From positions 62,001 to 126,000 of the forward strand of contig NZ_JTKH01000025.1 of assembly GCF_000827885.1 (NCBI RefSeq): DNA of 64,000 nucleotides, written 5' to 3'. A model generated the notes under the pieces. It was not told where the DNA came from, made no database searches, and saw only the letters and a program-made list of their open reading frames with translations. Source of the DNA: Vibrio renipiscarius. GTDB lineage: Bacteria; Pseudomonadota; Gammaproteobacteria; Enterobacterales; Vibrionaceae. The stretch's first letter is position 1. Each line of letters begins with the position of its first letter. Below are positions 40,152 through 50,200 of this stretch, in pieces. The position numbers and the translations under genes are program-made.

Positions 40152-40307
40152 ATGAGTATCAAAGAGTCTGATTGGAAAGTTTTTTGCGAAATCAAAAAAG
40201 AAGCGATTCAGTTGTATTGCACAAGACAACTGAACGAAGTCATTAAAACTATCACTGACGAGTCAGAACTGGCAGGGGAAAGGTTTCGTTTGGATGTGAC
40301 GATATAG
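40152..40307 (+). pseudogene. Short broken gene starting like a cassette protein
   Basis: 51 residues, MSIKESDWKVFCEIKKEAIQ onwards, with ribosome site AGGGGG 5 nt before ATG 40152. It stops abruptly at TAG 40305. A different frame (40300-40437) then encodes RPKLSASQQWLVTLIMLLLC and a membrane-spanning tail without its own start codon. This looks like the truncated front of one gene fused to the tail of another by deletion. The start lies about 35 bp after the stray attC half-site, as for a cassette gene. I see nothing else in 40438-40555. Confidence 0.4.
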
Positions 40308-40555
40308 AAAAGATCCATACAACCGCCCCAAATTAAGTGCTTCACAACAGTGGTTAGTCACGTTAATTATGTTGCTGCTCTGTTTTGGGTCTTTTGTGAT
40401 TCTTTATTTCGTTTCTATTCCCAAGCTCTATTGGTAGCTGAAGATGAGTTTGGTGAGCTTCATTAAGAAAATGAGGTGCTGTTTTTCTCACACAGCACCT
40501 TATGAAAGCGTTAAATGAAAAGGCACAAATTCGGAAAGTAAAATTAGTTTAAGCG

Positions 40556-41617
40556 CTAAGGCAAAAGACTGCGAATATGGTCAAGTTGAGCCAGCACTTC
40601 TTGCTTGTCGTAGAGTGTGATGACTTTTTCTGCGGTACTGTCTCTTGTAATAAGATGTACAGGCAATATTTCAGTCGTTGGTGCTGATTCACTTGCCATT
40701 TGATTAAGGACTAGTTTTACGGCTTTGCGCCCTAATTCATTAAAGTCTTGCTTGATGGTGGTTAAGCGTGGTGAAAAATATAGGCTGTCTTGAATACCAT
40801 CAAACCCAACAACTGAAACACTGGCTGGCACTTTAATGCCTGCTTCCGCGAGCGCGCATAGAACCCCCAGCGCCATTTGGTCGTTAGCGACAAGCACAGC
40901 ATCAAAAGACACGCCAGTTTGAATTGCATTTTTTATCGCGGTGCAACCGCTTGCTGCCTGCCAATCTCCTTCGTAATACGCGACTTCTTTGCAGTTATGG
41001 GCACGAATGTCCGCTTGCCACTGATCGTAACGAATGACGGAGGCGGTAGAGTCTTTAGGGCCTGAAATACAAATAAACGACTCACGCTTTTGTTCTATAA
41101 GATGTCGGGCCGCTAAGCTCGCTCCGGTTTTGTGATCGCAACTTACTTGGTTTACGACGCTGCCGTGGGGAACATCGATAAACACAAATGTTAGCCGGTT
41201 AAACTGTTCGACAAAGCCTTCAGCGACTTCCTTCGTTAAGGGCGCATTGATCACGACAGCGTCGACTTGTTGTGCCATTAACTCTCGGATTGCTCGACGA
41301 AATTCCTCTACCGAATTATCGCCGAGAACGGTGAGTGCGGTGGCGTAGCCCATTTCATGGGCTTGGTTGCGCACGCCATTGGCAATCAAGGCGACTCCGT
41401 GCAGCGAAATATCAAGAGAGATGATGCCGATGAGGCGCGATTTTGCACGGCTTAACATCTGCGCCCCTTTATTCGGAACATACCCCAATTTCTTGATCGC
41501 ATCGTTTACGCGTTTACGTGTTTCTTCGGCAACGTTATCCGAGCCATTCGTGACTCGAGAGACGGTTTGGGTAGAGACGCCTGCTAATTTGGCGACTTCT
41601 TTAAAGGTAATAGCCAC
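40556..41617 (-). CDS. LacI-family regulator of the alpha-galactosidase locus
   Basis: 353 residues from GTG 41617, chosen because AGGGG lies just upstream and the helix-turn-helix starts right after (VAITFKEVAKLAGVSTQTVSRVT). The longer frame would add about 39 residues of unrelated sequence. Hinge GYVPNKGAQMLSR near 48-60; effector domain with SRLIGIISLDISLHGVALIANG and VSVVGFDGIQDSLYFSPRLTTIKQD. It is divergent from the GH36 gene at 41850, with a LacI-type palindrome between them, so it likely controls that gene in response to an alpha-galactoside or galactose. Confidence 0.88.
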   Translation of the reverse strand: MAITFKEVAKLAGVSTQTVSRVTNGSDNVAEETRKRVNDAIKKLGYVPNKGAQMLSRAKSRLIGIISLDISLHGVALIANGVRNQAHEMGYATALTVLGDNSVEEFRRAIRELMAQQVDAVVINAPLTKEVAEGFVEQFNRLTFVFIDVPHGSVVNQVSCDHKTGASLAARHLIEQKRESFICISGPKDSTASVIRYDQWQADIRAHNCKEVAYYEGDWQAASGCTAIKNAIQTGVSFDAVLVANDQMALGVLCALAEAGIKVPASVSVVGFDGIQDSLYFSPRLTTIKQDFNELGRKAVKLVLNQMASESAPTTEILPVHLITRDSTAEKVITLYDKQEVLAQLDHIRSLLP

Positions 41618-41703
41618 ATTTTTCCCCTGTATGTTTCCTGTGATAAATCTATCAAAACGCGAAGAGTATTGCCGTGAGTAATGTCGTAAAAAACACCAAA
41701 AAT

Positions 41704-41717
41704 TGTTTCCGTAAACA
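41704..41717. promoter_or_regulatory. LacI-type operator TGTTTCCGTAAACA
   Basis: Inverted TGTTT / AAACA with the CG-centred core typical of LacI/GalR operators. It is in the divergent gap 41618-41849 between the LacI gene and the first GH36 gene. Confidence 0.55.
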
Positions 41718-41849
41718 CAAGATCTAGCACACAAAATTCCAGAAAAAGATCGAGTCTAATCACATTTATTTGCCGTTTTTATCGCTTTGACCGCGCTCAA
41801 GCGCATGATTGCTAACAAATGTGTTGTTTGCGAAAACAGAGAAATAGAA

Positions 41850-43952
41850 ATGCAGAAAATAGTTCACTTAAAATCAAAAAAACACAGCATGATCATCAAA
41901 GTGGGTCGTGTTCCAGAAATTCTTCATTGGGGGGCGAACATTGCGAAGATCGACCCTGACCTGATTCTGTCAACAGAGCGTCCTATTTCTCAAGCTCGTC
42001 TTGATGTTGATGTGCCGCTGTCACTGTGTCCTGAATTGGGCAGTGGCCATTTTAATGCCCCTGGCATTGAAGGGCATCGCCATGGTGAAGATTGGGCGCC
42101 AGTCTTTGAAATGAAAGCGCTGACTTGCGATGAACAGAGTGCATCATTCACATTAGAAGATACCGTTGCCAAGCTGGAATTGCTTATTGAAGTGAAGCTC
42201 GACTTTAATAGTGATGTTGTACAAAAACGCATCACGGTTAAGAATGTGGCGGATAAAGAATATTGCCTAGGCAAACTGTCTTCTACGTTATCACTGCCCA
42301 ATCATGCCAATGAACTGATGACCTTCCACGGACGCTGGTGTCATGAATTTCAAACTCAGCGTTTAAGTTTTGAACATGGCGGGTTTATGCAAGAGAACCG
42401 CCGTGGCCGCACGTCTCATGAAAACTTCCCAGGTTTGTTTGTGGGGAGCAAAGGTTTTAGTGAGCAGGTGGGGCAAGTGTGGGGCTTCCATCTCGGTTGG
42501 AGTGGTAACCACCAACTGCGTGCTGATGTGCGTAGTGATGGCCGTCGTTTTGTTCAAGCAGGTGAATTACTGCTTTCTGGCGAAGTGCACCTTAAAGAAG
42601 GCGAGGAGTATCAATCGCCTTGGCTTTACGCGACCTACAGCAATACCGGCTTAAATGGTATTTCAGAACGTTTTCATGAATTCGTGCGTGCCAATATCAT
42701 TAAATTCCCAACGAAAAAGGCGCGCCCAGTGCATCTGAATACGTGGGAAGGTATTTATTTTGATCACAAACCGGAATACATCATGCAGATGGCCACCGAA
42801 GCGGCCGAGATGGGGGTTGAGCGTTTTATTATTGATGATGGTTGGTTTATTGGTCGTGATGGTGAGCGTGCCGCATTGGGCGACTGGTATCTAGATGAAA
42901 AAAAATACCCGAATGGTTTAGAGCCTGTGATCAACCATGTGAATGAGCAAGGCATGGAATTTGGTCTGTGGGTTGAGCCTGAAATGGTGAGCGAAGATTC
43001 GAATCTTTACCGCCAGCACCCTGATTGGGTATTGAGCCTTCCTGGTTATCAGCAGCCTTCTGGTCGTTGGCAGTATGTCTTGGATTTGCAAAACCCAGAT
43101 TGTTTTAGTTACTTGTTTGATCGTTTAAACGATTTATTGACCCGCTACAACATCGGTTACTTCAAATGGGATATGAACCGTGAATTGGTTCAGCCTGGTC
43201 ACCATGGCAAGCCGGCCGTTCATGGACAAACGAAAGCGCTTTACCGTCTATTTGATGAATTGCGCTTAGCACACCCAGACGTCGAGATTGAATCGTGCTC
43301 ATCCGGTGGTGGCCGTATTGATTTTGAGATCTTGCAACGTACTCATCGGTTTTGGGCCTCAGATTGCAACGATGCACTTGAGCGCCAAGCGATTCAACGT
43401 GGTATGAGTTACTTCTTCCCACCGGAAGTCATGGGGGCGCACATCGGTCCTGCGGAGTGTCATTCAACCAATCGACGTCATGCCATTAATATGCGTGGCG
43501 TGACAGCGCTCAGTGGGCACATGGGGGTTGAGCTTGATCCGGTAAAAGAAAGTGCAGAAGAGAAGCAAGCCTTTGCACATTATATTCAGCTGCATAAGCA
43601 ATATCGTGACTTGTTGCACTCTGGGCGTTCTTTCCGCATCGATCCGGCGGATCAAAGCCAAAATATCTACGGCGTCGAAAATGGCGAAGAGATGTTGATC
43701 ACTGTGTGTCAATTGGCGATGCCAAACCATGCCTTGCCTGCGCCGCTTCGTGTTCGTTGTGTGGAGAAAGAGGCAACGTACGAAGTGAAAATTGTCGAGA
43801 TGCCACACACCAGCTTCCAGCTTATGAAACAGCGCCCTCAGTGGCTGGATCAAACGCTAACGTTGAGCGGCGATAACCTAGAAGAAATTGGTGTCACACT
43901 GCCAATTCTTGACCCGGAATCTGCGCTTATTGTTCACCTTAAAAAAATGTAA
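41850..43952 (+). CDS. GH36 alpha-galactosidase (first copy)
   Basis: About 700 residues from ATG 41850; a longer frame from 41787 adds 21 residues with no better start. It has an N-terminal beta-sandwich (about 1-320), a TIM barrel with VERFIIDDGWFIGRDGERA near 325, and the WVEPEMVSEDSNLYR segment near 375. The nucleophile Asp441 sits in YFKWDMNRE and the acid/base Asp505 in FWASDCNDALERQ. A C-terminal beta-domain follows. No signal peptide, so cytoplasmic. It releases galactose from raffinose, melibiose or related oligosaccharides. It is a paralogue of the gene at 50945 with shared motifs throughout. A 723-type RafA/AgaA-like enzyme by length. Confidence 0.92.
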   Translation: MQKIVHLKSKKHSMIIKVGRVPEILHWGANIAKIDPDLILSTERPISQARLDVDVPLSLCPELGSGHFNAPGIEGHRHGEDWAPVFEMKALTCDEQSASFTLEDTVAKLELLIEVKLDFNSDVVQKRITVKNVADKEYCLGKLSSTLSLPNHANELMTFHGRWCHEFQTQRLSFEHGGFMQENRRGRTSHENFPGLFVGSKGFSEQVGQVWGFHLGWSGNHQLRADVRSDGRRFVQAGELLLSGEVHLKEGEEYQSPWLYATYSNTGLNGISERFHEFVRANIIKFPTKKARPVHLNTWEGIYFDHKPEYIMQMATEAAEMGVERFIIDDGWFIGRDGERAALGDWYLDEKKYPNGLEPVINHVNEQGMEFGLWVEPEMVSEDSNLYRQHPDWVLSLPGYQQPSGRWQYVLDLQNPDCFSYLFDRLNDLLTRYNIGYFKWDMNRELVQPGHHGKPAVHGQTKALYRLFDELRLAHPDVEIESCSSGGGRIDFEILQRTHRFWASDCNDALERQAIQRGMSYFFPPEVMGAHIGPAECHSTNRRHAINMRGVTALSGHMGVELDPVKESAEEKQAFAHYIQLHKQYRDLLHSGRSFRIDPADQSQNIYGVENGEEMLITVCQLAMPNHALPAPLRVRCVEKEATYEVKIVEMPHTSFQLMKQRPQWLDQTLTLSGDNLEEIGVTLPILDPESALIVHLKKM

Positions 43953-43974
43953 ACCACTAAGTATGACCTCTAGC

Positions 43975-44005
43975 AACGAGACGCCTGATTCAGAAGGGTC
44001 TCGTT
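43975..44005 (+). other. Intercistronic hairpin after GH36
   Basis: 8-bp stem AACGAGAC / GTCTCGTT with a 15-nt loop, 23 nt after the GH36 stop and without a T-run. Possibly a processing or weak termination site before the symporter gene. Confidence 0.45.
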
Positions 44006-44084
44006 AAACCAATTTCTATACGCTAGAGGCGTACCCTACAACTAAAAAGCAAGTAATCATTGCTTAATATGTTAAGGAAACAAA

Positions 44085-45806
44085 ATGTCAATTACAGTAC
44101 TACTTTCATTTTTGTTGTTCACCGGCTTTGTTGTCGTGTTCACTTATAACAAAGTAAAAAATGACAAAGACACCTCTCAAGATGGCTTCTTCCTCGGGGG
44201 CCGAAGCTTAACCGGTGGCTTGATTGCCAGTTCCCTGATCTTAACTAACCTCAGTGCGACCAGCTTTGTGGGTATGAGTGCCCAAGCCTATACACATAAC
44301 ATGAGTGTGATGGGGTGGGAGGTCGCATCCGGTGTGACGCTGGTCATCATTGCCTTGCTTTTGGTTCCACGCTATTTAAAGCAAGGAATCACGACGATCC
44401 CAGATTTTCTAGAAAGTCGTTATGATATGTCTGTTAAGAAATTCGTCACGTTTTTGTTCTTGTGCCAGTACGTCATCAACATTCTTCCTACCACTCTTTA
44501 CGCTGGTGCCGTGGTGCTTGGCGAAATCTTTGATGTACAAGGTTTACTGGGTATTTCTGAGTTCAGTTCGATTGCGTTGATTTCTGCCACGATAGGATTG
44601 CTGGGTTTCTTCTATGCCATTTATGGTGGTCTGAAAGCGGTGGTCATTGCCGATACCATTAACGGCGTGGGCTTAATTATCGGTGGCTTAATGATTCCCG
44701 TTTTTGGTCTGATGGCGCTAGGTGGTGGCAATTTCATGGGTGGTTTAGACATCATGCTGACGGCTGCGCCTGAAAAGCTGCAATCGGTCGGCACCGAAAC
44801 CGATCCACTGCCGTTCTCAACGTTATTTACCGGTTTGCTTTTGGTTAACCTTTACTACTGGGGTACGGATCAATCTATTATCCAGCGAGCGCTTGGTGCG
44901 AAGAACTTAAAAGAAGGTCAAAAAGGTGTTATTTTGGCGGGTGCAATTAAAGTTATTTCGCCACTTTTCCTTATTATTCCCGGTATTATCGCCTTCCATA
45001 TGTTTGGTGCAGATGCGGGTAACCCTGACACCATGTACACGCGTTTGGTTAACGAAGTCTTGCCTAAGCCATTAGTTGGGTTCTTTGTTGCGGTGATGTT
45101 TGGTGCCATTCTGAGTACTTTTAACGGCGTCTTAAACAGCTCAACCACACTCTTTGCTCTTAACGTTTATAAACCTCTTTTTGGTCAAGATAAATCAGAT
45201 GAAGAGCTGGTGGGTAAGGGGCAAATATTCGGTGTCGTGATCGCCATTGTTTCTGTATGTATCGCACCTTTCATTATGTACGCGCCAGAGGGTCTATTCC
45301 AATATCTACAAATGGTCGCAGGCTTCTTTAGTGTGCCGATCTTTACCATCGTATTCGTTGGCTACATCTCAAAACGAGTGCCTGCGATTGCGGCGAAAGT
45401 GGCGTTGGTTGTCTTTGTTAGCTCTTACGCGGCAATGCAATTGATCTTTGATACACCGCTTCACTTCCTACATCAATTGGCGATTTTGTTTGTTGTTTGT
45501 ACGGCGCTCATGTTTGCTATCGGTTTTGTGATGCCTCGTGCGACGGATTATGTGATGCCGGTGAACGAAAACATTGATGTGACACCTTGGGCATTTCGTT
45601 TTGAAGCATCAGCGATCATTATCTACATGGTTCTAGGCGCTTACATTATGTTTTCTGATGCAGGCTTTGTCTCAAATGACCCGACGATCATGCAAGTGTA
45701 TGGATTTTGTGGTGTGATACTGCTTATTGGTGTGGTGTTTAATGGCATGCTTAAGCGCAGAAAACACAAATCACCGTCTAAATTAAATGATATGTATATG
45801 CCATAA
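44085..45806 (+). CDS. Sodium/sugar symporter (SSS family)
   Basis: 573 residues with about 14 hydrophobic segments, usual for solute:sodium symporters of the SglT (Vibrio vSGLT) type. The N-terminal signature GGRSLTGGLIASSLILTNLSATSFVGMSAQAY (residues about 37-68) carries the sodium-site region, and GGLKAVVIADTINGVG near 182-197 is typical. The family moves galactose or glucose with Na+. It lies downstream of the first GH36 gene and before a GalR-type gene, so galactose or a galactoside is the likely substrate. A GGAAACA ribosome region precedes ATG 44085. Confidence 0.9.
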   Translation: MSITVLLSFLLFTGFVVVFTYNKVKNDKDTSQDGFFLGGRSLTGGLIASSLILTNLSATSFVGMSAQAYTHNMSVMGWEVASGVTLVIIALLLVPRYLKQGITTIPDFLESRYDMSVKKFVTFLFLCQYVINILPTTLYAGAVVLGEIFDVQGLLGISEFSSIALISATIGLLGFFYAIYGGLKAVVIADTINGVGLIIGGLMIPVFGLMALGGGNFMGGLDIMLTAAPEKLQSVGTETDPLPFSTLFTGLLLVNLYYWGTDQSIIQRALGAKNLKEGQKGVILAGAIKVISPLFLIIPGIIAFHMFGADAGNPDTMYTRLVNEVLPKPLVGFFVAVMFGAILSTFNGVLNSSTTLFALNVYKPLFGQDKSDEELVGKGQIFGVVIAIVSVCIAPFIMYAPEGLFQYLQMVAGFFSVPIFTIVFVGYISKRVPAIAAKVALVVFVSSYAAMQLIFDTPLHFLHQLAILFVVCTALMFAIGFVMPRATDYVMPVNENIDVTPWAFRFEASAIIIYMVLGAYIMFSDAGFVSNDPTIMQVYGFCGVILLIGVVFNGMLKRRKHKSPSKLNDMYMP

Positions 45807-45898
45807 CCCGCACCACGTCCCGACCTCAGCGGCATAAATTGATAGACTGCTGAGGTCGTTCTGAACATGTTCAGAAGTGGAAAGGTTAAACTGGAAAG

Positions 45899-45930
45899 AT
45901 CCCTCGCATACCCGCGGGGGATTTTATTTT
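45899..45930 (+). terminator. Terminator after the symporter gene
   Basis: 9-bp stem ATCCCTCGC / GCGGGGGAT (one G-T pair), loop ATACCC, followed by TTTATTTTG. It touches the stop codon of the convergent GalR gene. Confidence 0.8.
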
Positions 45931-46934
45931 GGGTGGCTGACCGATGAGCGCTTAACAATGATTGGGACAAACAATTTATGTTGCTTGTCTTGATTTGCTT
46001 CATCGTCATGACTGGCCAGAAGCAATGAGAGTTTCACCGCTTCGTTTGCCATTACTTGAATAGGGTAACGAATCGTCGTGAGGCGAGGGTAGATATAGCG
46101 AGCAATGTGACCATCATCAAAACCAATCACAGACATATCCTCGGGAATACGAATGCCATTTTCTTGCAATAAGGTCATGCAACCTGCCGCCATGTAGTCG
46201 TTATAGGTTGCAACCGCGGTGATAGGCGTATTTTTAGCGAGTAAATTGATCATCGCTAACTCTCCCCCCATTTCATCGGGTTCGCCGTATTCGACATAGT
46301 CATTGCGGATTTCGATGCCGTTGTCACGCAGAGCATCAAGGTATCCCGCGTGTCGGTCGTGGGCATCGTCAATGTCATGGCTAGAGCAGATGTAGCCGAT
46401 ATGCTGGTGGCCACTGCGAATTAAATGCTCGGTGGCAATGTAAGAACCTCTGCGGTTGTCTAGTGCAATGCAGCGCGATCCAATCTCCGGCACAATACGG
46501 TTAATCAGCACCATTCCTGGGATTTCATGCGCAAGTTTCACGATCTCGCTATCCGGCAAGCCCTTGCTATGTACCACCAAAGATTCACAGCGGCTGTTGA
46601 TTAATAAGTTGATAGCATTCCGTTCTTTTTCTGCATCATGGTAGCCGTTGCCGATCAAAAGCTGTTTACCTTGCTCGCACGCGATGCTGTCAATTGCTTT
46701 TACCATGGTGCCAAAAAAGGGCGCGGATACGTCATTGACCAAAACCCCAATAGCATTAGACGATTTACTGACTAAAGCTCTCGCATTGGCGTTGGGACGA
46801 TAGCGAAGTTTCGCCATTGCAGCTTGAACGGCAACGATCGCGGATTCACTGGTGTGAGGGGCGTTGTTGATTACTCGTGAAGCCGTAGCAATGGAGACGC
46901 CCGCTTCTTTTGCAACATCTTTGATTGTAGCCAT
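45924..46934 (-). CDS. GalR-type LacI-family regulator (first paralogue)
   Basis: 336 residues: helix-turn-helix ATIKDVAKEAGVSIATASRVI at 2-22, hinge RYRPNANARALVSKSSNAIG near 44-63, ligand domain with DVSAPFFGTMVKAID and VIGFDDGHIARYIYPRLTTI. It is closely related to the regulator at 54903, including the shared GNGYH and INSRCE segments. The arrangement of two GalR-like paralogues recalls GalR/GalS in enterobacteria. Likely target sites are the GalR-type palindromes around lacZ, the second GH36 gene, the permease and galE. Inducer probably galactose. Confidence 0.88.
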   Translation of the reverse strand: MATIKDVAKEAGVSIATASRVINNAPHTSESAIVAVQAAMAKLRYRPNANARALVSKSSNAIGVLVNDVSAPFFGTMVKAIDSIACEQGKQLLIGNGYHDAEKERNAINLLINSRCESLVVHSKGLPDSEIVKLAHEIPGMVLINRIVPEIGSRCIALDNRRGSYIATEHLIRSGHQHIGYICSSHDIDDAHDRHAGYLDALRDNGIEIRNDYVEYGEPDEMGGELAMINLLAKNTPITAVATYNDYMAAGCMTLLQENGIRIPEDMSVIGFDDGHIARYIYPRLTTIRYPIQVMANEAVKLSLLLASHDDEANQDKQHKLFVPIIVKRSSVSHPK

Positions 46935-47224
46935 AGTGATTCTATTTCTTAACTTTCAGCCAGTTAACGTTCAGCTTTTTGATCATTGCGCTATTTAACT
47001 ATGATGCGGCGTGAAACTCAAATAGTAGGGTGTGAATAACCGCGATGCATCAAGGTTTTAGATGGGAGAGGGGGGCGCATTGATGGTTCAAGCGACGAAT
47101 GTCGTACGTGTGGTGAGCGCGTTACAATGAGAATTGGTTTCACACGGTTTATTTGGCACGCTTTTTTGAAGAGATTTTGAATGGATTTTGAATGGAAACT
47201 TTTGTGAATGGCTAGGCGTAAAAC
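46935..47224. other. Gene-free stretch between galR-like gene and lacZ end
   Basis: No supported gene. It holds a short direct repeat TTGAATGGA (about 47176 and 47189), the second followed by AACTTTTGTGA, which is a possible half of the TGGAAACGTTTCCA operator. Confidence 0.35.
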
Positions 47225-47225
47225 A

Positions 47226-47252
47226 CAAAAATGCCCCAGGTTGCCCTGGGGC
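47226..47252 (-). terminator. Terminator of lacZ (minus strand)
   Basis: 8-bp perfect stem GCCCCAGG / CCTGGGGC with the loop TTGC (47233-47252). On the minus strand it is followed by ATTTTTGTGTTTT, 32 nt after the lacZ stop. Confidence 0.88.
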
Positions 47253-47284
47253 GGTAAGCCACACTGACGTGTTGTTGTTATTTT

Positions 47285-50200
47285 TTATTGATGACAAGTA
47301 GGTAAAAAACGCACTTGGTATTGGTAATGGTTGCTCGTTAATTGAAACGCTTTGTGCACACTTGGGCTCCAAGAATCATCGCCGCCTACACCCATGTGTT
47401 TATGGTCTAGACGTACATAAATCTTCTCGTCTGCGATCAAATCATTGGTGTGTTTGGCGGTGGCTAAATGCTGCTGAGCGTATTGGCTTACGCTAAACTG
47501 AAAGTCGCCTGACATTTCTAACTCGTTCACTTTTAGCCATTGCGTGCCACAACGCAAGCCGCTGTCGGTTGGGAATATGTATGGCGTGTGCATTTGTTCA
47601 AGTGTTTGTGTGTGCTGGCCGAAGCGTGCTGCTGCCAAGCGGTCAGGGTAGTTTTCAAATGGGCCTAAACCTTGCCAAGCGATCGGGGCGTTTTGCTCGT
47701 TCAATGGCAATTCAAATTCTAAGCCGATGCGTGGCATGGGTGGTAAGTCATCAGCCAGTTTTACATCGACAGCCAAGGCCATTTCACCGTCGTTGCTCAA
47801 TGTGTGCGTCCACGTGGTAATCGCTTGTACTTCACCATTAAACTGGTAAGCGAAAGTAGAGGTTACTTTCACTGCATGCGCCAGAGTTTCACTGTGACAA
47901 GCGACACATTGACGCTCCCACTGGCCAATGCCTGCCATGTCCCAACGGCACATCCAAGCATTTGGATCGACGTTGTCGATTTCGCTCACGCCGATGTCGT
48001 TGTCAAGCGGCGCACGGAAGAAGTTATCTTGGGGTGCTGCAAGCATTTGCGCTTTGCCGTCAACGCTCCATTCGGTCATCAAGCCGCTTTGGCTATCCCA
48101 ACGCCATTGATGTTTCTCATCCAAGCTAGACACTAAAATCGCGTTGTTTTGCTGCGTTAGCATTGGCGCTGGTTGCGTTTCCAATGTTGGCATAACAAGG
48201 CCTGCTGTATTACGCAGCGCCATTTGCTCAGAAGCGACCACGTGCTCTGCTTCTGCCCAAGGCGTTGCTGCTATCAGACTAATATCGGTATTTAAGTGAT
48301 ATTGCGCCTCTGCTTTTGGGGTGAAGTTGAGGGTAATCTCAATGCTTGCTTGGCTGTCCGCTTCTACCTTAAGTGCGAGCGAACCCGATTGAATCACTTG
48401 GCCATTTTCCAACAGTGACCAGTTTAATTGCTCGTTGTCGGTTGCGCGGAACAAGTTCTCGTTGGTTACGATTAATTGACACGCCTGTTTGGTTTGTTCT
48501 TGCAGTGACACCGTGATCATACGTTGGCAGTGTTTTGCTTCTTCCAGAGTTGGATGCACGGTGCGATCAGGGAAGATCAAACCGTTGATGCAGAACTGAC
48601 GATCGTTGATTTCATCGCCAAAGTCGCCGCCATAAGCCCAGAAATGCTGACCGTTTTCATCCCATTGGCTCAAGCCTTGGTCAACCCAATCCCAGATAAA
48701 GCCGCCTTGTAGGCGAGGGTAGTCACGGAACGCATCCCAGTAGTCATTAAAACTGCCCAAACTATTCCCCATTGCATGGGCGTATTCACACAAGATCAAA
48801 GGACGCGTTTCATTCGGTAATGAAACCCATTTTTTGATCGCCCATTTAGGCACTGCTTCGTCTTCGATGTCGGTATTCACGCGTGCGTACATTGGTGCGA
48901 TGATATCGGTTGCCGTGGTGTTTGCGCCACCACCTTCGTATTGCACTGGACGAGAAGGATCAAAGTTTTTCGACCAAGCGTACATCGCATTGTGAGTGCT
49001 GCCGTGACCGGATTCGTTACCTAAAGACCAGATGATGATCGAAGGGTGGTTTTTATCGCGCATCACCATTTGGGTGTAGCGACTCATGTAAGCGTGCGCC
49101 CATTGTGGATCGCTCGATAGGCGATTCATTGGTTGCATGCCATGGGTTTCGATGTTTGCTTCATCGCACACATATAAGCCGTATTGGTCGCACAGTTGGT
49201 ACCAACGAGGGTGGTTCGGGTAGTGCGCAGTGCGTACCGCGTTGAAGTTGTATTGCTTCATCAAACAGATATCGCGGATCATGTCTTCTTCTGTCATCAC
49301 ATGACCAAGCTCTGGGTGATGTTCGTGGCGGTTCACGCCGCGGAGCAGCAAAGGCTTACCGTTTAACTTCAATTGACCATCGGTGATTTCAACTTTACGG
49401 AAACCCACTTGATACGCTTCGCTTTCTAGGTGTATGCCGTTTTCATCCAACAATGACACGACTAAGCGATAAAGGTTGGGTGTTTCGGCCGTCCATTTGT
49501 TTGGCTCGCGCACGTGCAACGTTTGGAACACCACATCGTCCCAAGTGCCACGTTCGTCGATGCGACGGTTGTGTGGGCGGTCGATGCGAGGTTCTGTCAC
49601 CGCTTGCTCACCATCAAACAGTTGTACTTGGACCTGATAGGTATCTGGTGCAGAAATATGCGTCACAATCGATAGTGAACCATCACGGTAACAGGCATCT
49701 AAATCGGGTGTGATGAACACATCTTCAATGCAGTGTTGTGGCTTTGATAGCAAAGTAACGTCGCGGAAAATACCGCTTAGCCACCACATATCTTGGTCTT
49801 CCAAGTAACTGCCGTCACACCAGCGAATCACCATTACCGCTAAGCTGTTTTCACCCGCAATAAGATAAGGCGTCAGATCGAATTCAGAAGGTAGGCGACT
49901 GTCTTGGCTGTAACCAACCCAAGTGCCGTTGCACCAAAGGTGGAACGCGGAGTTCACGCCATCAAAGATAATGCGCTGCGTATTGGCTAAATCGTCTTGC
50001 GTAAGTGACACGGTAGTACGGTAACAACCCGTTGGGTTATCGCGAGGCACAAACGGTGGATTCACTTCAAATGGATACTTTACGTTGGCATAAATCGGTT
50101 TGTCGTAACCCTGTAATTGCCAGTTTGAAGGTACGGCAATGTCATCCCAATCGGTATCATTAAACGGCGCTTCGACGAACTCGCCGTCGATTTGCTCTGG

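Noticed and set aside
41618..41734. Longer N-terminus for the LacI regulator at 40556
   Set aside because: The extra 39 residues precede the helix-turn-helix, are unlike LacI proteins and cover the likely promoter; GTG 41617 has a proper ribosome site.
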